Below are positions 52,951 to 60,579 of a stretch of 64,000 nt of DNA, piece by piece. The position numbers were made by a program, and so were the translations under genes. The stretch is from contig NZ_JARXXU010000001.1 of the NCBI RefSeq assembly GCF_029894165.1, positions 434,001 to 498,000 on the forward strand, given 5' to 3'. Source of the stretch: Aurantimicrobium minutum. GTDB lineage: Bacteria; Actinomycetota; Actinomycetes; Actinomycetales; Microbacteriaceae. Each line of letters begins with the position of its first letter. The stretch's first letter is position 1. The notes beneath the pieces were generated by a model. The model was not told the DNA's origin, did no database searches, and saw only the letters and a list, made by a program, of their open reading frames with translations.

Positions 52951-53460
52951 ATGACTGAATCCACCTATCACGTTCGTCGTGCTCGCACGGCTGATGTGCC
53001 CTGGATTCTGGAGGTGACCAAACCTCTGGTGAACTCTCGCGTTCTGCTGGGTAAGGATGCTGTCTCGGTGTATGAAGCCGTGCAGGAGTTCCGTATTGCC
53101 GAAGACGCAGACGGTAACCCCATCGGGTGCGGAGCTCTCCACGTCATGTGGCAGGACTTGGGTGAGATTCGTACCCTCGCAGTTGATCAGTCCTGGCTGG
53201 GCAAGGGTGTCGGTGCTGCTCTGATGCAACGCCTCGTCACCGACGCCAAGGACCTCGGCCTAGGCCGTTTGTTCTGCCTGACCTTTGAGGTGGACTTCTT
53301 TACCCGTCACGGTTTTGTCGAAGTGTCCGACGCCATCATTGACCCTGCAACCTATGCTCAGATGGTTCTCTCCCACGATGAGGGTGTGGCCGAATTCCTG
53401 GATCTTGCGCGAGTAAAGCCCAACACTCTCGGAAATACAAGGATGCTACGCAACCTCTAG
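52951..53460 (+). CDS. argA: Amino-acid N-acetyltransferase (ArgA/Rv2747-like)
   Basis: A 169-residue GNAT-fold enzyme that resembles mycobacterial Rv2747 throughout: RRARTADVPWILE, LYEAVQEF-like VYEAVQEFRIAED, GCGALHVMWQDLGEIRTLAV, CLTFEVDFFTRHGF and GVAEFLDLARVKPNTLGNTRM. Rv2747 acetylates glutamine or glutamate as the first step of arginine synthesis; the same role is inferred. The acetyl-CoA loop is QSWLGKGVGAALM. It follows clpC by 24 bp and precedes an anchored protein. Confidence 0.9.
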   Translation: MTESTYHVRRARTADVPWILEVTKPLVNSRVLLGKDAVSVYEAVQEFRIAEDADGNPIGCGALHVMWQDLGEIRTLAVDQSWLGKGVGAALMQRLVTDAKDLGLGRLFCLTFEVDFFTRHGFVEVSDAIIDPATYAQMVLSHDEGVAEFLDLARVKPNTLGNTRMLRNL

Positions 53461-53473
53461 GTAACTTAGGCAC

Positions 53474-54121
53474 ATGACCACTCCAGTGCCTGGCCAACCT
53501 CGACGCGTTTCACCTCGGGTGTATCGCCGACGTCGCCTTGTTGTGTTCCTTGGGCTTATTGCCGTCATCGTTGCCGTCGTGCTGATTATTGTGCGCCCCG
53601 GACAGGCAGAACCCGTGCCCACTCCGACCGCAACTCCCATTGCCATGCCCACTTCCACGCCGGTGGTGACAGCGTCGGCTACACCGACCCCCACCCCCAC
53701 CGTGGATGTCTCCAGCTACAAGGAGTGCGCGGTCAAGAACCTCGTGGTTGAACCCATCACGGATTCTCCCGACTACCCTGCAGGTACCCTGCCTAATCTG
53801 TCTCTGAGCATTCAAAACACGGGCAAGACGGCCTGCTTCTACAACGTGGGCACCAATGCACAGCAGTTCACCATTACGTCCGGTGCTGAAACCTACTGGG
53901 TCTCCACGGACTGCCAAACCGAGAAGTCAGAGACCCTGGCTATCCTCGAACCCGGTGTTGTCTATCCCTCGGCTGCGATCCAGTGGTCACGTGAGCGCAG
54001 TGCACCGGACACCTGCAACTCTGAACGTGTCCCTGTCCCTGCTGATGGAGCTTCCTACTACCTCACCACCAAAGTGGGCGAAGTGAGCTCGAAGACCTCG
54101 AAGCAGTTCCTTCTCTACTAA
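53474..54121 (+). CDS. Membrane-anchored extracytoplasmic protein, DUF4232-like
   Basis: A 215-residue protein. A basic N-terminus (RRVSPRVYRRRR) precedes one TM helix (about 23-42, LVVFLGLIAVIVAVVLIIV). A Pro/Thr linker (TPTATPIAMPTSTPVV) and a globular domain from about residue 75 with four cysteines follow. The domain shows CAVKNLVVEP, LSLSIQNTGKTACFYNVG and ILEPG, reminiscent of DUF4232 beta-sandwich modules of actinobacteria. Function is unknown; it probably faces the cell wall. It is convergent with radA, with 3 bp between stops. Confidence 0.8.
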   Translation: MTTPVPGQPRRVSPRVYRRRRLVVFLGLIAVIVAVVLIIVRPGQAEPVPTPTATPIAMPTSTPVVTASATPTPTPTVDVSSYKECAVKNLVVEPITDSPDYPAGTLPNLSLSIQNTGKTACFYNVGTNAQQFTITSGAETYWVSTDCQTEKSETLAILEPGVVYPSAAIQWSRERSAPDTCNSERVPVPADGASYYLTTKVGEVSSKTSKQFLLY

Positions 54122-54124
54122 AAG

Positions 54125-55489
54125 CTAGAACGCCGCGTCAATCTCTCGTTCGCGCGCATCCTTGGTGGTGTCGAAGGCTGCTTTGAGTGCGGAACGAAGC
54201 GTTCCTGCGCTCTGATCAATCCGGGTAGTGAAGCCCAGACGGGTGGCTTCAGCTTCCCGTTGCTTACCGCCGTTGACCGGACGGATCTCACCAGCTAGGG
54301 AGATCTCGCCAAAGGCAGCAACGGTGTGCGCAATGGGTTTGTCGTGGAAGGCGCTGGAGACAGCGATGGCAATGGCCAAGTCTGCACCAGGCTCATTCAA
54401 ACGGACTCCACCAACGGTGGAGACATAGACGTCTTTGTCACTGAGCTTGAGGCCAGCGCGGCGTTCGAGAACCGCGAGCAGCATGGCCACACGTGAACTA
54501 TCTACTCCGTTGGTCACACGCCGTGGGTTGGGGGCACTACTGGGCACAACGAGCGCCTGAATCTCAACTGGAAGCGGACGTCGGCCTTCAAGCGCAACCG
54601 TGGCACAGGTGCCTGAGACAGCCACAGCGGATCGACTGAGGAACAACCCACTGGGGTCTGGCACTTCCGCGATGCCGTCGCCGGTCATTTCGAAACAGCC
54701 CACTTCATCGGTAGGGCCAAACCGGTTCTTGAGTGCACGGACAAACCGCAGTGCGGTTTGACGGTCACCTTCGAACTGACAGACCACATCGACTAAGTGC
54801 TCGAGCAGTCGGGGTCCCGCAATGCTGCCGTCCTTCGTGACGTGGCCGACCAGAAGAATCGGAAGGTTGCGTTCCTTGGCAACGCGAATGAGCACAGAGG
54901 CCACTTCCCGCACCTGGCTGGGGCCACCCGCAAGTCCTTCAATCGCAGAGCTGGCGACAGTTTGCACCGAGTCCACAATTAATAGGGCAGGTTTCACCGC
55001 ATCGATTTGGCCAATAATCGTGGAGAGATCCGTCTCTGCAGCGAGGTAGAGGTTGTCGGTCAGTGCGCCCGTGCGAGACGCACGCAAGCGCACCTGACTG
55101 ACGGATTCTTCCGCGCTGACATAGAGAACTCGGGCACCGGTCTTAGCAGCGCGAGAGGCAACCTCCAGCAATAAGGTGGACTTTCCCACACCAGGTTCAC
55201 CAGAGAGCAAGATGGCCGCACCAGGAACAATTCCTCCGCCGAGCACTCGATCAAACTCATTGATGCCACTAGCCCAGTGCTTCAATTCGCCATCGGCAGG
55301 AACTTCCGTAATGGGGCGAGCCGCATTTTCTGCGCTGACGACCACCGGCTTCATTTTGACCTGGATGCCCGTCTTGGTGGCTTCCTCAACAACGGTGCCC
55401 CAGGCCTGGCATTCCCCACATCTACCGACCCATTTAACGGTGGTCCAACCACATTCTGTGCAGGAGTATCCGGGAGATGCTTTGGCCAT
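54125..55489 (-). CDS. radA: DNA repair protein RadA
   Basis: A 454-residue protein with an N-terminal C4 zinc finger (CTECGWTTVKWVGRCGEC, residues 10-27), a RecA-like ATPase with Walker A GEPGVGKST near 96, the RadA-specific KNRFGPTDEVG motif near 252, and a Lon-like C-terminal domain (FGEISLAGEIRPVNGG near 391). RadA drives branch migration during recombinational repair. It begins 74 bp from tRNA-Ser on the opposite strand. Confidence 0.97.
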   Translation of the reverse strand: MAKASPGYSCTECGWTTVKWVGRCGECQAWGTVVEEATKTGIQVKMKPVVVSAENAARPITEVPADGELKHWASGINEFDRVLGGGIVPGAAILLSGEPGVGKSTLLLEVASRAAKTGARVLYVSAEESVSQVRLRASRTGALTDNLYLAAETDLSTIIGQIDAVKPALLIVDSVQTVASSAIEGLAGGPSQVREVASVLIRVAKERNLPILLVGHVTKDGSIAGPRLLEHLVDVVCQFEGDRQTALRFVRALKNRFGPTDEVGCFEMTGDGIAEVPDPSGLFLSRSAVAVSGTCATVALEGRRPLPVEIQALVVPSSAPNPRRVTNGVDSSRVAMLLAVLERRAGLKLSDKDVYVSTVGGVRLNEPGADLAIAIAVSSAFHDKPIAHTVAAFGEISLAGEIRPVNGGKQREAEATRLGFTTRIDQSAGTLRSALKAAFDTTKDAREREIDAAF

Positions 55490-55562
55490 GCGGCCAGCCT
55501 AGCTGCGGCGACGGACAGCGGATTGGTGACTGGCGTGAGCTGTGCGTAAACTCTTATCTATT

Positions 55563-55652
55563 GGTTCCGTGTCCGAGCGGCCGAAGGTGCAACTCTCGAA
55601 AAGTTGTGTGCGTGAAAGCGCACCGTGGGTTCAAATCCCACCGGGACCGCCA
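55563..55652 (+). tRNA. tRNA-Ser (CGA), host of an integrated element
   Basis: A 90-nt class II cloverleaf with encoded CCA. The acceptor GGTTCCG pairs with CGGGACC, the anticodon loop CTCGAAA gives CGA, the variable arm is GTGCG/CGCAC-like and long, and the T-arm is GGGTTCAAATCCC. Its last 26 bases recur at 63558-63583, so the 3' end was rebuilt by the integrating element. Confidence 0.95.
55627..55652 (+). repeat. attL core (26 bp, T-arm to CCA of tRNA-Ser)
   Basis: Identical to 63558-63583. The shared sequence runs from the T-stem to the CCA end of the tRNA, the usual crossover target for tyrosine integrases. Confidence 0.92.
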
Positions 55653-55659
55653 ATTGATT

Positions 55660-55706
55660 ACCCTCTACTTCCCTTTATTTACAAGGAAGTAGGGGGTTTT
55701 CTCTTT
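55660..55706 (+). terminator. Replacement terminator for tRNA-Ser supplied by the element
   Basis: The stem ACCCTCTACTTCC/GGAAGTAGGGGGT (one wobble pair) with a 12-nt loop is followed by TTTTCTCTTT. It lies just inside the element, 8 bp after the tRNA. The ancestral terminator is displaced to 63590-63629. It may also stop the convergent integrase transcript. Confidence 0.82.
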
Positions 55707-55710
55707 GTCT

Positions 55711-56829
55711 CTAGAGCGCTTGTGGCAACAATTTGGCAACACTTGCAGCAGTGCGAGCACTATCTAAGGCCTCAGAAACTGAATCTAGGTCGGCATCAAA
55801 TAGGTCTGCGTAAATGTCTAGAGTCATTGCTGCTGAAGCGTGACCGAGCATTCTTTGAACGACTTTCACGTTTGCACCGGCAGAAACCGATAGTGATGCA
55901 GCAGTGTGGCGAAGATCGTGTGGGGTGACTCTTGGAAAGTTCGGGTCGGTTGCCTGGCATTGTCTGACGGCACTGTCCAGCCAGCCTTTACCGGTGGAGG
56001 GCCTGCGTAGGTGATTTACGCCGTCACCTAGGACTAATGCGTTCCTGGATTTACCTTCACAGGCTTTGGCCAGTTCAGTTGCTAGAAATCGCGGAATGGG
56101 CACGGTCCGAGCTTCATGGCTTTTTGGTGTACCTACGTGAATAGTTCCACCGACGTCTACAGCGTTCTCAGTGACCGTTAGGCGAAGTTTGAGTAGGTCT
56201 AGGTGTTTCACTCTGAGGGCGGTTGCTTCGCCCCACCGTAGGCCGGTGTAGGTCAGTAGGTGAACAACTGTTGAGTATTCACCGGCTGCGGTCGCTAGTT
56301 CCTCAGCTTGGTTGTGTGTGAGGTAGGCGTGGGCTTTAGCTGTCTTGCGTGGGAGTCGAACATCTTTTGCAGGGTTGGCTGATATTCGCCTGTCTTTCAC
56401 TGAATTCTCGAGAATTCCTGAGAGTATCCCGTAGGCACGAATCACTGAGGTAGCACCTAGATCACTTGAGAGCTTCGTTACCCACGTTTGAATCTCGGTG
56501 TGACGGATTGACCCCACGGCACGTTTGCCCCAGACGGGTTGAACGTGGAGGCGCCAAGCAACTTCTAACGGGTGAAAGGTTGAAGGCTTCACAACAGTTG
56601 CCTTGTTAGCGAGCCAAACGGTTCCTAAGGACTCAACAGAAGCTTTAGTTTCAGAGGCATCAATGAAAGTTCCCGTGGCCTTAGAAACCGTTGTGGAGGC
56701 TATGAACTCGTTTGCATCACGCTTGGTCTTGAAACCGCGCTTCTTGGCTTGAGAGTGATCCGGCTTTCGGTAACTAACGAAATAGGCTTTCGAGCCGTCA
56801 GAGAGTTTGTACTCATGAATTGATGGCAT
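55711..56829 (-). CDS. int: Tyrosine-type site-specific integrase
   Basis: A 372-residue tyrosine recombinase. An N-terminal arm-binding domain (about 1-60) is followed by a SAM-like core-binding domain (about 65-155) and the catalytic domain, with Arg in TGLRWGEATAL (near 197), HxxR in TPHDLRHTAAS (near 304), and LGHASAAMTLDIYADL (near 332-347) with His and the nucleophile Tyr. All catalytic residues are present, so it should be active. Its final codons (SVAKLLPQAL) are written over a 23-bp repeat that recurs near attR. It overlaps by one base the regulator gene upstream. Confidence 0.95.
   Translation of the reverse strand: MPSIHEYKLSDGSKAYFVSYRKPDHSQAKKRGFKTKRDANEFIASTTVSKATGTFIDASETKASVESLGTVWLANKATVVKPSTFHPLEVAWRLHVQPVWGKRAVGSIRHTEIQTWVTKLSSDLGATSVIRAYGILSGILENSVKDRRISANPAKDVRLPRKTAKAHAYLTHNQAEELATAAGEYSTVVHLLTYTGLRWGEATALRVKHLDLLKLRLTVTENAVDVGGTIHVGTPKSHEARTVPIPRFLATELAKACEGKSRNALVLGDGVNHLRRPSTGKGWLDSAVRQCQATDPNFPRVTPHDLRHTAASLSVSAGANVKVVQRMLGHASAAMTLDIYADLFDADLDSVSEALDSARTAASVAKLLPQAL
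55722..55744 (+). repeat. Left copy of 23-bp arm-type repeat
   Basis: Contains two TGGCAACA units spaced by ATT and is identical to 63435-63457. It lies 70 bp inside attL, within the 3' end of the integrase gene. This is the likely integrase arm-binding site of the left end. Confidence 0.75.
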
Positions 56830-57380
56830 TAGGAATCCAAGAGCTGTGCTTGGCGTGCCCGTGAAATCCAGTTAGAAGCTGTGCGCTCTGGCAACAGCAT
56901 TTCCTCAGCGACTGCCTTAGCCGGGGGAAGCCTCAAGGCTCTAGCGAGAGTGTAGACCTTGGATACCCAGTCCAGTGCCTCATCAGTGGGGCCTGTCCGG
57001 TGATACTCCTCAACGTCATAAGAAGTGACCAATCTCAATGGACCTGTCCAGATTCCCTCACGGTTAATAAGAGCGCCAGTGCTGTCTGAGAGATAGACGC
57101 ATGAAGGGGTTGCTGCGCCGATCAAATCTTGAATTCTGACTTTGCGCAACATGGCAGAGGTTATCTCAGGTCCGTCCGCATATTTCCGAGCAGTAACTTC
57201 TTGAGCCTCAAACATGGCTTTGTCGTGGTTGAAGCGAACATTGACGATGGTTTCAAAATCACCGAAAGCATGGCTGTGGATATCAATCGTTTTGATGGCC
57301 ACTAAGTCCGCGCCAATAGGCACAAAGTCATCATCTTTGAGGAGATTAAGTGCAACGTGCTCCACGGACCAATCAAGCAT
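56829..57380 (-). CDS. Putative element regulator with C-terminal helix-turn-helix
   Basis: A 183-residue protein, not assigned to a known family with certainty. Residues 1-150 have no recognised motif. The C-terminal 40 residues (LPPAKAVAEEMLLPERTASNW then ISRARQAQLL) look like the helix-turn-helix found at the end of many actinobacterial phage and plasmid proteins. The gene overlaps integrase by one base, so the two are co-expressed, and it is divergent from the excisionase-like gene across 112 bp. A repressor or integration control role is inferred from position. Confidence 0.7.
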   Translation of the reverse strand: MLDWSVEHVALNLLKDDDFVPIGADLVAIKTIDIHSHAFGDFETIVNVRFNHDKAMFEAQEVTARKYADGPEITSAMLRKVRIQDLIGAATPSCVYLSDSTGALINREGIWTGPLRLVTSYDVEEYHRTGPTDEALDWVSKVYTLARALRLPPAKAVAEEMLLPERTASNWISRARQAQLLDS

Positions 57381-57492
57381 TTTCTAATTGTAGCTTACTT
57401 ATGACACGCCTATGCTTGCGTATGTTTGACATTAGAGCGCTGAAGTGATTGCATAGCAATGTCATAACTCCGCAATTAAACGAAAGGCGCTC

Positions 57493-57699
57493 ATGGATAA
57501 GTTTCTAACACCAGCGCAAGTCTGCGAAAGAGTCCCTGGAATGACAACAGGTTCTCTTGCTCAGATGCGCTATTTGGGTACTGGGCCAAGATATTTCAAG
57601 CCATCTCACAAACGTGTTCTCTACTCAGAGTCGGACATCGTGGCCTGGCTTGAAGGTACGGCACGCTTTGGCACTCACCCCGACAAGGTGGCGAGCTAA
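57493..57699 (+). CDS. Excisionase-like small helix-turn-helix protein
   Basis: A 68-residue protein of MerR/AlpA type: FLTPAQVCERVPGMTTGSLA forms the winged-helix start, RYLGTGPRYFKPSHKRVLY the wing, and YSESDIVAWLEGT the closing helix. Small proteins of this kind next to integrases act as excisionases or activators. The ATG at 57493 is preceded by GAAAGGCGC. It is the first gene of the rightward set and is divergent from the regulator-integrase pair. Confidence 0.85.
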   Translation: MDKFLTPAQVCERVPGMTTGSLAQMRYLGTGPRYFKPSHKRVLYSESDIVAWLEGTARFGTHPDKVAS

Positions 57700-57719
57700 T
57701 GACGCTGCAGATAGAAAAA

Positions 57720-57752
57720 GCCCCCGTCCAGAGCAGTAACTCAGACGAGGGC
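57720..57752 (+). other. Hairpin just upstream of a ribosome binding site
   Basis: GCCCCCGTC pairs with GACGAGGGC (one C-A mismatch) around a 15-nt loop. It is followed 18 nt later by CGAAAGGA at 57769-57776. It could control translation of the next gene or stop upstream transcripts. Confidence 0.5.
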
Positions 57753-57782
57753 ATCAACCCAAACACAACGAAAGGAATGATC

Positions 57783-58583
57783 TTGTCTAATTATCTCATA
57801 CAAGACACCGGAGTCTCCATAAAAGATGTTTCGCAGCTCACCGTTTCACAAATCAAGGAACTTGCAGATCAGCAAGGAGTGAAGCCCAGTGAGTACTGGA
57901 ATCAAACAATCCAGCCTGAATTATCGAATCACAACATCCCTTTCGAATTCAGTGAACCAACCCTTACAGAAATCGCATTTTGTGAGCAGTTTGCAGATTA
58001 CAAACTACGAATCAACTACTGCAAAGAATCTGAGGTATTCAGTGAAGGCCAGTATCGCTTCTATGGCGGAATCGCTGTAACACCCTCACTCAACGAAATC
58101 ATCATCAACGTATTTGTGGGAGCCACACAAGTCGATTTCGCAAGACTCGAACACTACGTCGAGAAAATCCGTCAAGGGTATTGGAACTCATTCCCCTGGA
58201 CTCAAAAAACCAGCCTGAAATACGGGTATGAATTCTTTCGAGTAACTCTTGGAGATGCCACACAAGAGCGCGGTGAACCCATATATCCATGTACCGAAGA
58301 ACGCTGCGAAAACTACGGTGAACATCACCTTGTGGACCGTGCTGACCCCACTGATCTCCCAGTTCACTACTGCGACCTGATGACAGGCGAAAACTATCGC
58401 CTCCAGCTCATACAGGAACAAGGTGACTGGCTCATCGATGCAGAGACTCTTCGACCACTCTCGCCAACTGAATCGGCTTCTTACGCTTCAGACCTGATGT
58501 GGCTCGCTGCAGAAGCCAAGAAACTCAACAACGTCCAAGGGGATCAACAGAAGGCAACTAGCCACGTTGCACAGCAGGTTTAG
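57783..58583 (+). CDS. Hypothetical element protein with Cys/His cluster
   Basis: About 266 residues; no family is recognised. Residues about 20-40 (VSQLTVSQIKELADQQGVK) look helical, and a later stretch CTEERCENYGEHH and HYC could bind zinc. The start is uncertain. An ATG at 57699 overlaps the excisionase-like stop, but a hairpin lies over those codons. A TTG at 57783 has the strong ribosome site AAAGGA six bases before it and is preferred; an ATG at 57777 abuts the site. It precedes a replication-type gene by 11 bp, so a role in element replication or control is possible. Confidence 0.7.
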   Translation: MSNYLIQDTGVSIKDVSQLTVSQIKELADQQGVKPSEYWNQTIQPELSNHNIPFEFSEPTLTEIAFCEQFADYKLRINYCKESEVFSEGQYRFYGGIAVTPSLNEIIINVFVGATQVDFARLEHYVEKIRQGYWNSFPWTQKTSLKYGYEFFRVTLGDATQERGEPIYPCTEERCENYGEHHLVDRADPTDLPVHYCDLMTGENYRLQLIQEQGDWLIDAETLRPLSPTESASYASDLMWLAAEAKKLNNVQGDQQKATSHVAQQV

Positions 58584-58594
58584 AGAGGTAGGAA

Positions 58595-59374
58595 ATGAAG
58601 AACGAACACAGGCTCTATGCCAAGCTCACACTCGATTTTGGAGACAGCCCAAAGATAGCTCCGCTGAGCGATAAAGCGTTCAGAGATTTCGTTTTAGCAA
58701 TCCTTTGGTCAAGGCGACAAATGACAGATGGATTCATCCCAGATGCTATGAAAACAAAAATTTTCACGAAAAAATCTCTCAATGAGCTACTCAACAATGA
58801 TCTAGTCAATCCATCAATTAAGCGTTGTGAGGGTGGGTTCTTGATTCACGATTTCACTGAGCATCAGACCACAAAAGCCCAGATTCAAGCCAAAGTAGAG
58901 GCAGGAAGAAAAGGCGGAATAGCCAAATCAGAAGCTAGCAAACCTCTAGCAGGTGCTAACAATTCGCTACAGCAAAACTCTGGCACAAACCTAGCTAAGA
59001 GAGAGACAGAGAGAGAGTCACCCCCTACGGGGGTTAAGGCCACCCGAATTCCAGAAGATTTTCCCCTCACAGATTCACTCCGACAATGGGCTTCCAAGAA
59101 CACCCCTGGAATGGATCTTGAAACCAAACACAAGAAGTTTGTCTCTCACTACCAATCCGCAACAGGCGATTCAGCAATCAAACTCGACTGGAACCGTGCC
59201 TGGCAAACATGGATGCTCGGAGACTTCGACAAGCAACAAGCCACGAAACCCCAACCAATCCCCATCAGAAGCGCAGCAGACACCCGAATAGAAGACCTGT
59301 ACTGCAAAGAACACACAGGCTGGCCACAAGGCGCCTGTGAACGCTGTGAAGAAGAACAGGCGGTAAGCGCATGA
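58595..59374 (+). CDS. Phage replication protein-like (replisome organiser type)
   Basis: A 259-residue protein. The N-terminal half (YAKLTLDFGDSPKIAPLSD, GGFLIHDFTEHQTTKAQIQ) and the linker EAGRKGGIAKSEASK are typical of phage and plasmid replication-initiation or helicase-loader proteins. A Ser/Glu-rich linker is followed by a C-terminal module (IPEDFPLTDSLRQWASKNTP, KLDWNRAWQTWMLG) found at the end of many such proteins. The tail holds CKEHTGWPQGACERCEEE, a possible zinc site. A CCCCC-TAC-GGGGG hairpin sits in the linker-coding DNA. Assignment is by motif pattern only. Confidence 0.72.
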   Translation: MKNEHRLYAKLTLDFGDSPKIAPLSDKAFRDFVLAILWSRRQMTDGFIPDAMKTKIFTKKSLNELLNNDLVNPSIKRCEGGFLIHDFTEHQTTKAQIQAKVEAGRKGGIAKSEASKPLAGANNSLQQNSGTNLAKRETERESPPTGVKATRIPEDFPLTDSLRQWASKNTPGMDLETKHKKFVSHYQSATGDSAIKLDWNRAWQTWMLGDFDKQQATKPQPIPIRSAADTRIEDLYCKEHTGWPQGACERCEEEQAVSA

Positions 59375-59544
59375 ACGAATTATCAGAAGTCGAACAGACA
59401 GAAGACTTCGAGAACCTCACCACATCCCTAGACGGCTCCCTAGTACCCACACAAGGCACCTACTGCTCACGCTGCCTCTACCCACTACTCACACACGCAG
59501 AGATCACCAGACACCTCCACTGGCACTGCACACTCACCGACTAG
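59371..59544 (+). CDS. 57-residue zinc-finger-like protein
   Basis: Open frame MNELSEVEQTEDFEN to HWHCTLTD; its ATG overlaps the preceding stop (ATGA). The C-terminal half has YCSRC (CxxC) followed by THAEITRHLHWHC, which could form a small zinc finger. The N-terminal half is acidic. It belongs to the AC-rich stretch of the element. Function is unknown. Confidence 0.65.
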   Translation: MNELSEVEQTEDFENLTTSLDGSLVPTQGTYCSRCLYPLLTHAEITRHLHWHCTLTD

Positions 59545-59553
59545 GAACACCCC

Positions 59554-59754
59554 ATGACACAACAAACCAAAACCCACACAGAAACCTGCGAAGCACTCGA
59601 AGAAGACCGCGACTACCACAAACACTTCTCACGCCTCCACGAAACCCGAGCCAAATCCAGCTGGAAACTACTACACAAACTCGACCGACTCATAGACCAA
59701 GGCAAAACAAAAACAGCCCTCACCCTCATCCGAGAACACCTGGACATCCGATGA
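59554..59754 (+). CDS. Small helical hypothetical protein
   Basis: A 66-residue charged protein (CEALEEDRDYHKHFSRLHE, WKLLHKLDRLIDQ, TALTLIREHLDIR), predicted to be helical; no family is recognised. The coding strand is unusually rich in A and C and poor in G and T, unlike the chromosome. It lies 9 bp after the zinc-finger-like gene. Confidence 0.6.
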   Translation: MTQQTKTHTETCEALEEDRDYHKHFSRLHETRAKSSWKLLHKLDRLIDQGKTKTALTLIREHLDIR

Positions 59755-59989
59755 CCCCCCGTTGCTCCACCTCCCCCGTGGGTGTCCTAAAGACCGGGGA
59801 GATGCACCTGTTCGCGGTGCGTGCCGCCCTTATCGAGAAAACCCTCAGAAGGGCTGTGTGGCCCGTGGGCGCTTTATCGCTTGAAAGCTGGGGAGTTATG
59901 CCCTCCAGTGCTTCCTATGACCTTAGATTTAGCGCCTTTTTGGGTGTCCAGTATTTACGCGGATTTAGCCGTAACAGTAAGGAGAAACC
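59755..59989 (+). other. 235-bp region of uncertain nature between early and late element genes
   Basis: An 80-codon frame starting at 59751 crosses this region, but its residues (MTPRCSTSPVGVLKTGEM on) match nothing and base composition changes sharply from the AC-rich genes before it. Several short inverted repeats are present, for example CCCCG/CGGGG (59774-59800 area) and GCACC-TGTTCGC-GGTGC near 59805-59821. It may hold a promoter for the late genes or a structured RNA. No confident feature is called. Confidence 0.4.
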
Positions 59990-60307
59990 ATGAGTTTGTT
60001 AGAAGATCTGATGCTTGAGCTGCCGAAGGGCTACTCATTTACTCCGGTGGAGCTGACGCAGATTCAACTTGCCCAGTCTCAGCTTGACGATGTAGCTCGG
60101 CTTGAGCAGGTGCTTGAGATTGAGGGGCACACTGTGAGTGGCCATGCAGGACAGACACGTTTGAACGCTGCATTCGGTGAGCTTCGCCAGTCTCGCCATG
60201 AAGCTTCTCGCCAGATTGAAATTATTCGCCGGGGGATGCTCACTGTGGATAAACCTGCAAAAGCCGGCACTAGATACACCCACTCCGCTTCAAGGATTCG
60301 CGCTTGA
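59990..60307 (+). CDS. Terminase small subunit-like protein
   Basis: A 105-residue helical protein. The layout FTPVELTQIQLAQSQLDDVA, VLEIEGHTVSG, GQTRLNAAFGELRQSR and ASRQIEIIRRGM follows small terminase-type proteins of actinophages: a leading helix with Glu-Leu, a VxG turn with an asparagine in the second helix, and a final Arg-rich helix. Small terminases recognise pac sites for DNA packaging. No large terminase is found in the element. The start has the strong ribosome site AAGGAG; the end overlaps the next frame by 4 bp. Confidence 0.6.
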   Translation: MSLLEDLMLELPKGYSFTPVELTQIQLAQSQLDDVARLEQVLEIEGHTVSGHAGQTRLNAAFGELRQSRHEASRQIEIIRRGMLTVDKPAKAGTRYTHSASRIRA

Positions 60308-60579
60308 GTCCCTGGTTAGTTCCACAAGAAGAAGTTGCCATAGATGGTGATGCTCTGCGGGGTTATTGGCAGATAAAGCTTCGCAGGGTGACGTTGTGGA
60401 TTCTGGAGCTGGGTGAGGCTGCGTGGACTGATCCAGAGTTTGCAGCTTTCTCTAGAGAGTTGGGTCGCGTTGCCCGGCCTCTACATTCTTCGACTTCCAT
60501 CGTGGACGTTGATCAAGTAAATACGGTTTATGACCGTGCATTATCGCTCGGCTTTTCGAGCAGAACGGAACAAATATGA
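60304..60579 (+). CDS. Hypothetical element protein
   Basis: A 91-residue protein starting with TTG that overlaps the previous stop (TTGA) and ends overlapping the next gene (ATGA). Visible pieces are MSPWLVPQEEVAIDGDALRG, KLRRVTLWILELGEAAW and VDVDQVNTVYDRAL. No family is recognised. Coupled translation with the terminase-like gene suggests a role in the same late function. Confidence 0.65.
   Translation: MSPWLVPQEEVAIDGDALRGYWQIKLRRVTLWILELGEAAWTDPEFAAFSRELGRVARPLHSSTSIVDVDQVNTVYDRALSLGFSSRTEQI

Noticed and set aside
50557-53229. An 890-codon open frame on the minus strand opposite clpC
   Set aside because: It is antisense to clpC and argA-like genes whose motifs are complete. The frame is open because of the third-position bias of the true genes; its translation shows no known domain.
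59751-59993. An 80-codon frame overlapping the previous stop codon (ATGA)
   Set aside because: The overlap is suggestive, but the translation resembles nothing and the base composition breaks at its start. It is kept only as a region of uncertain nature.
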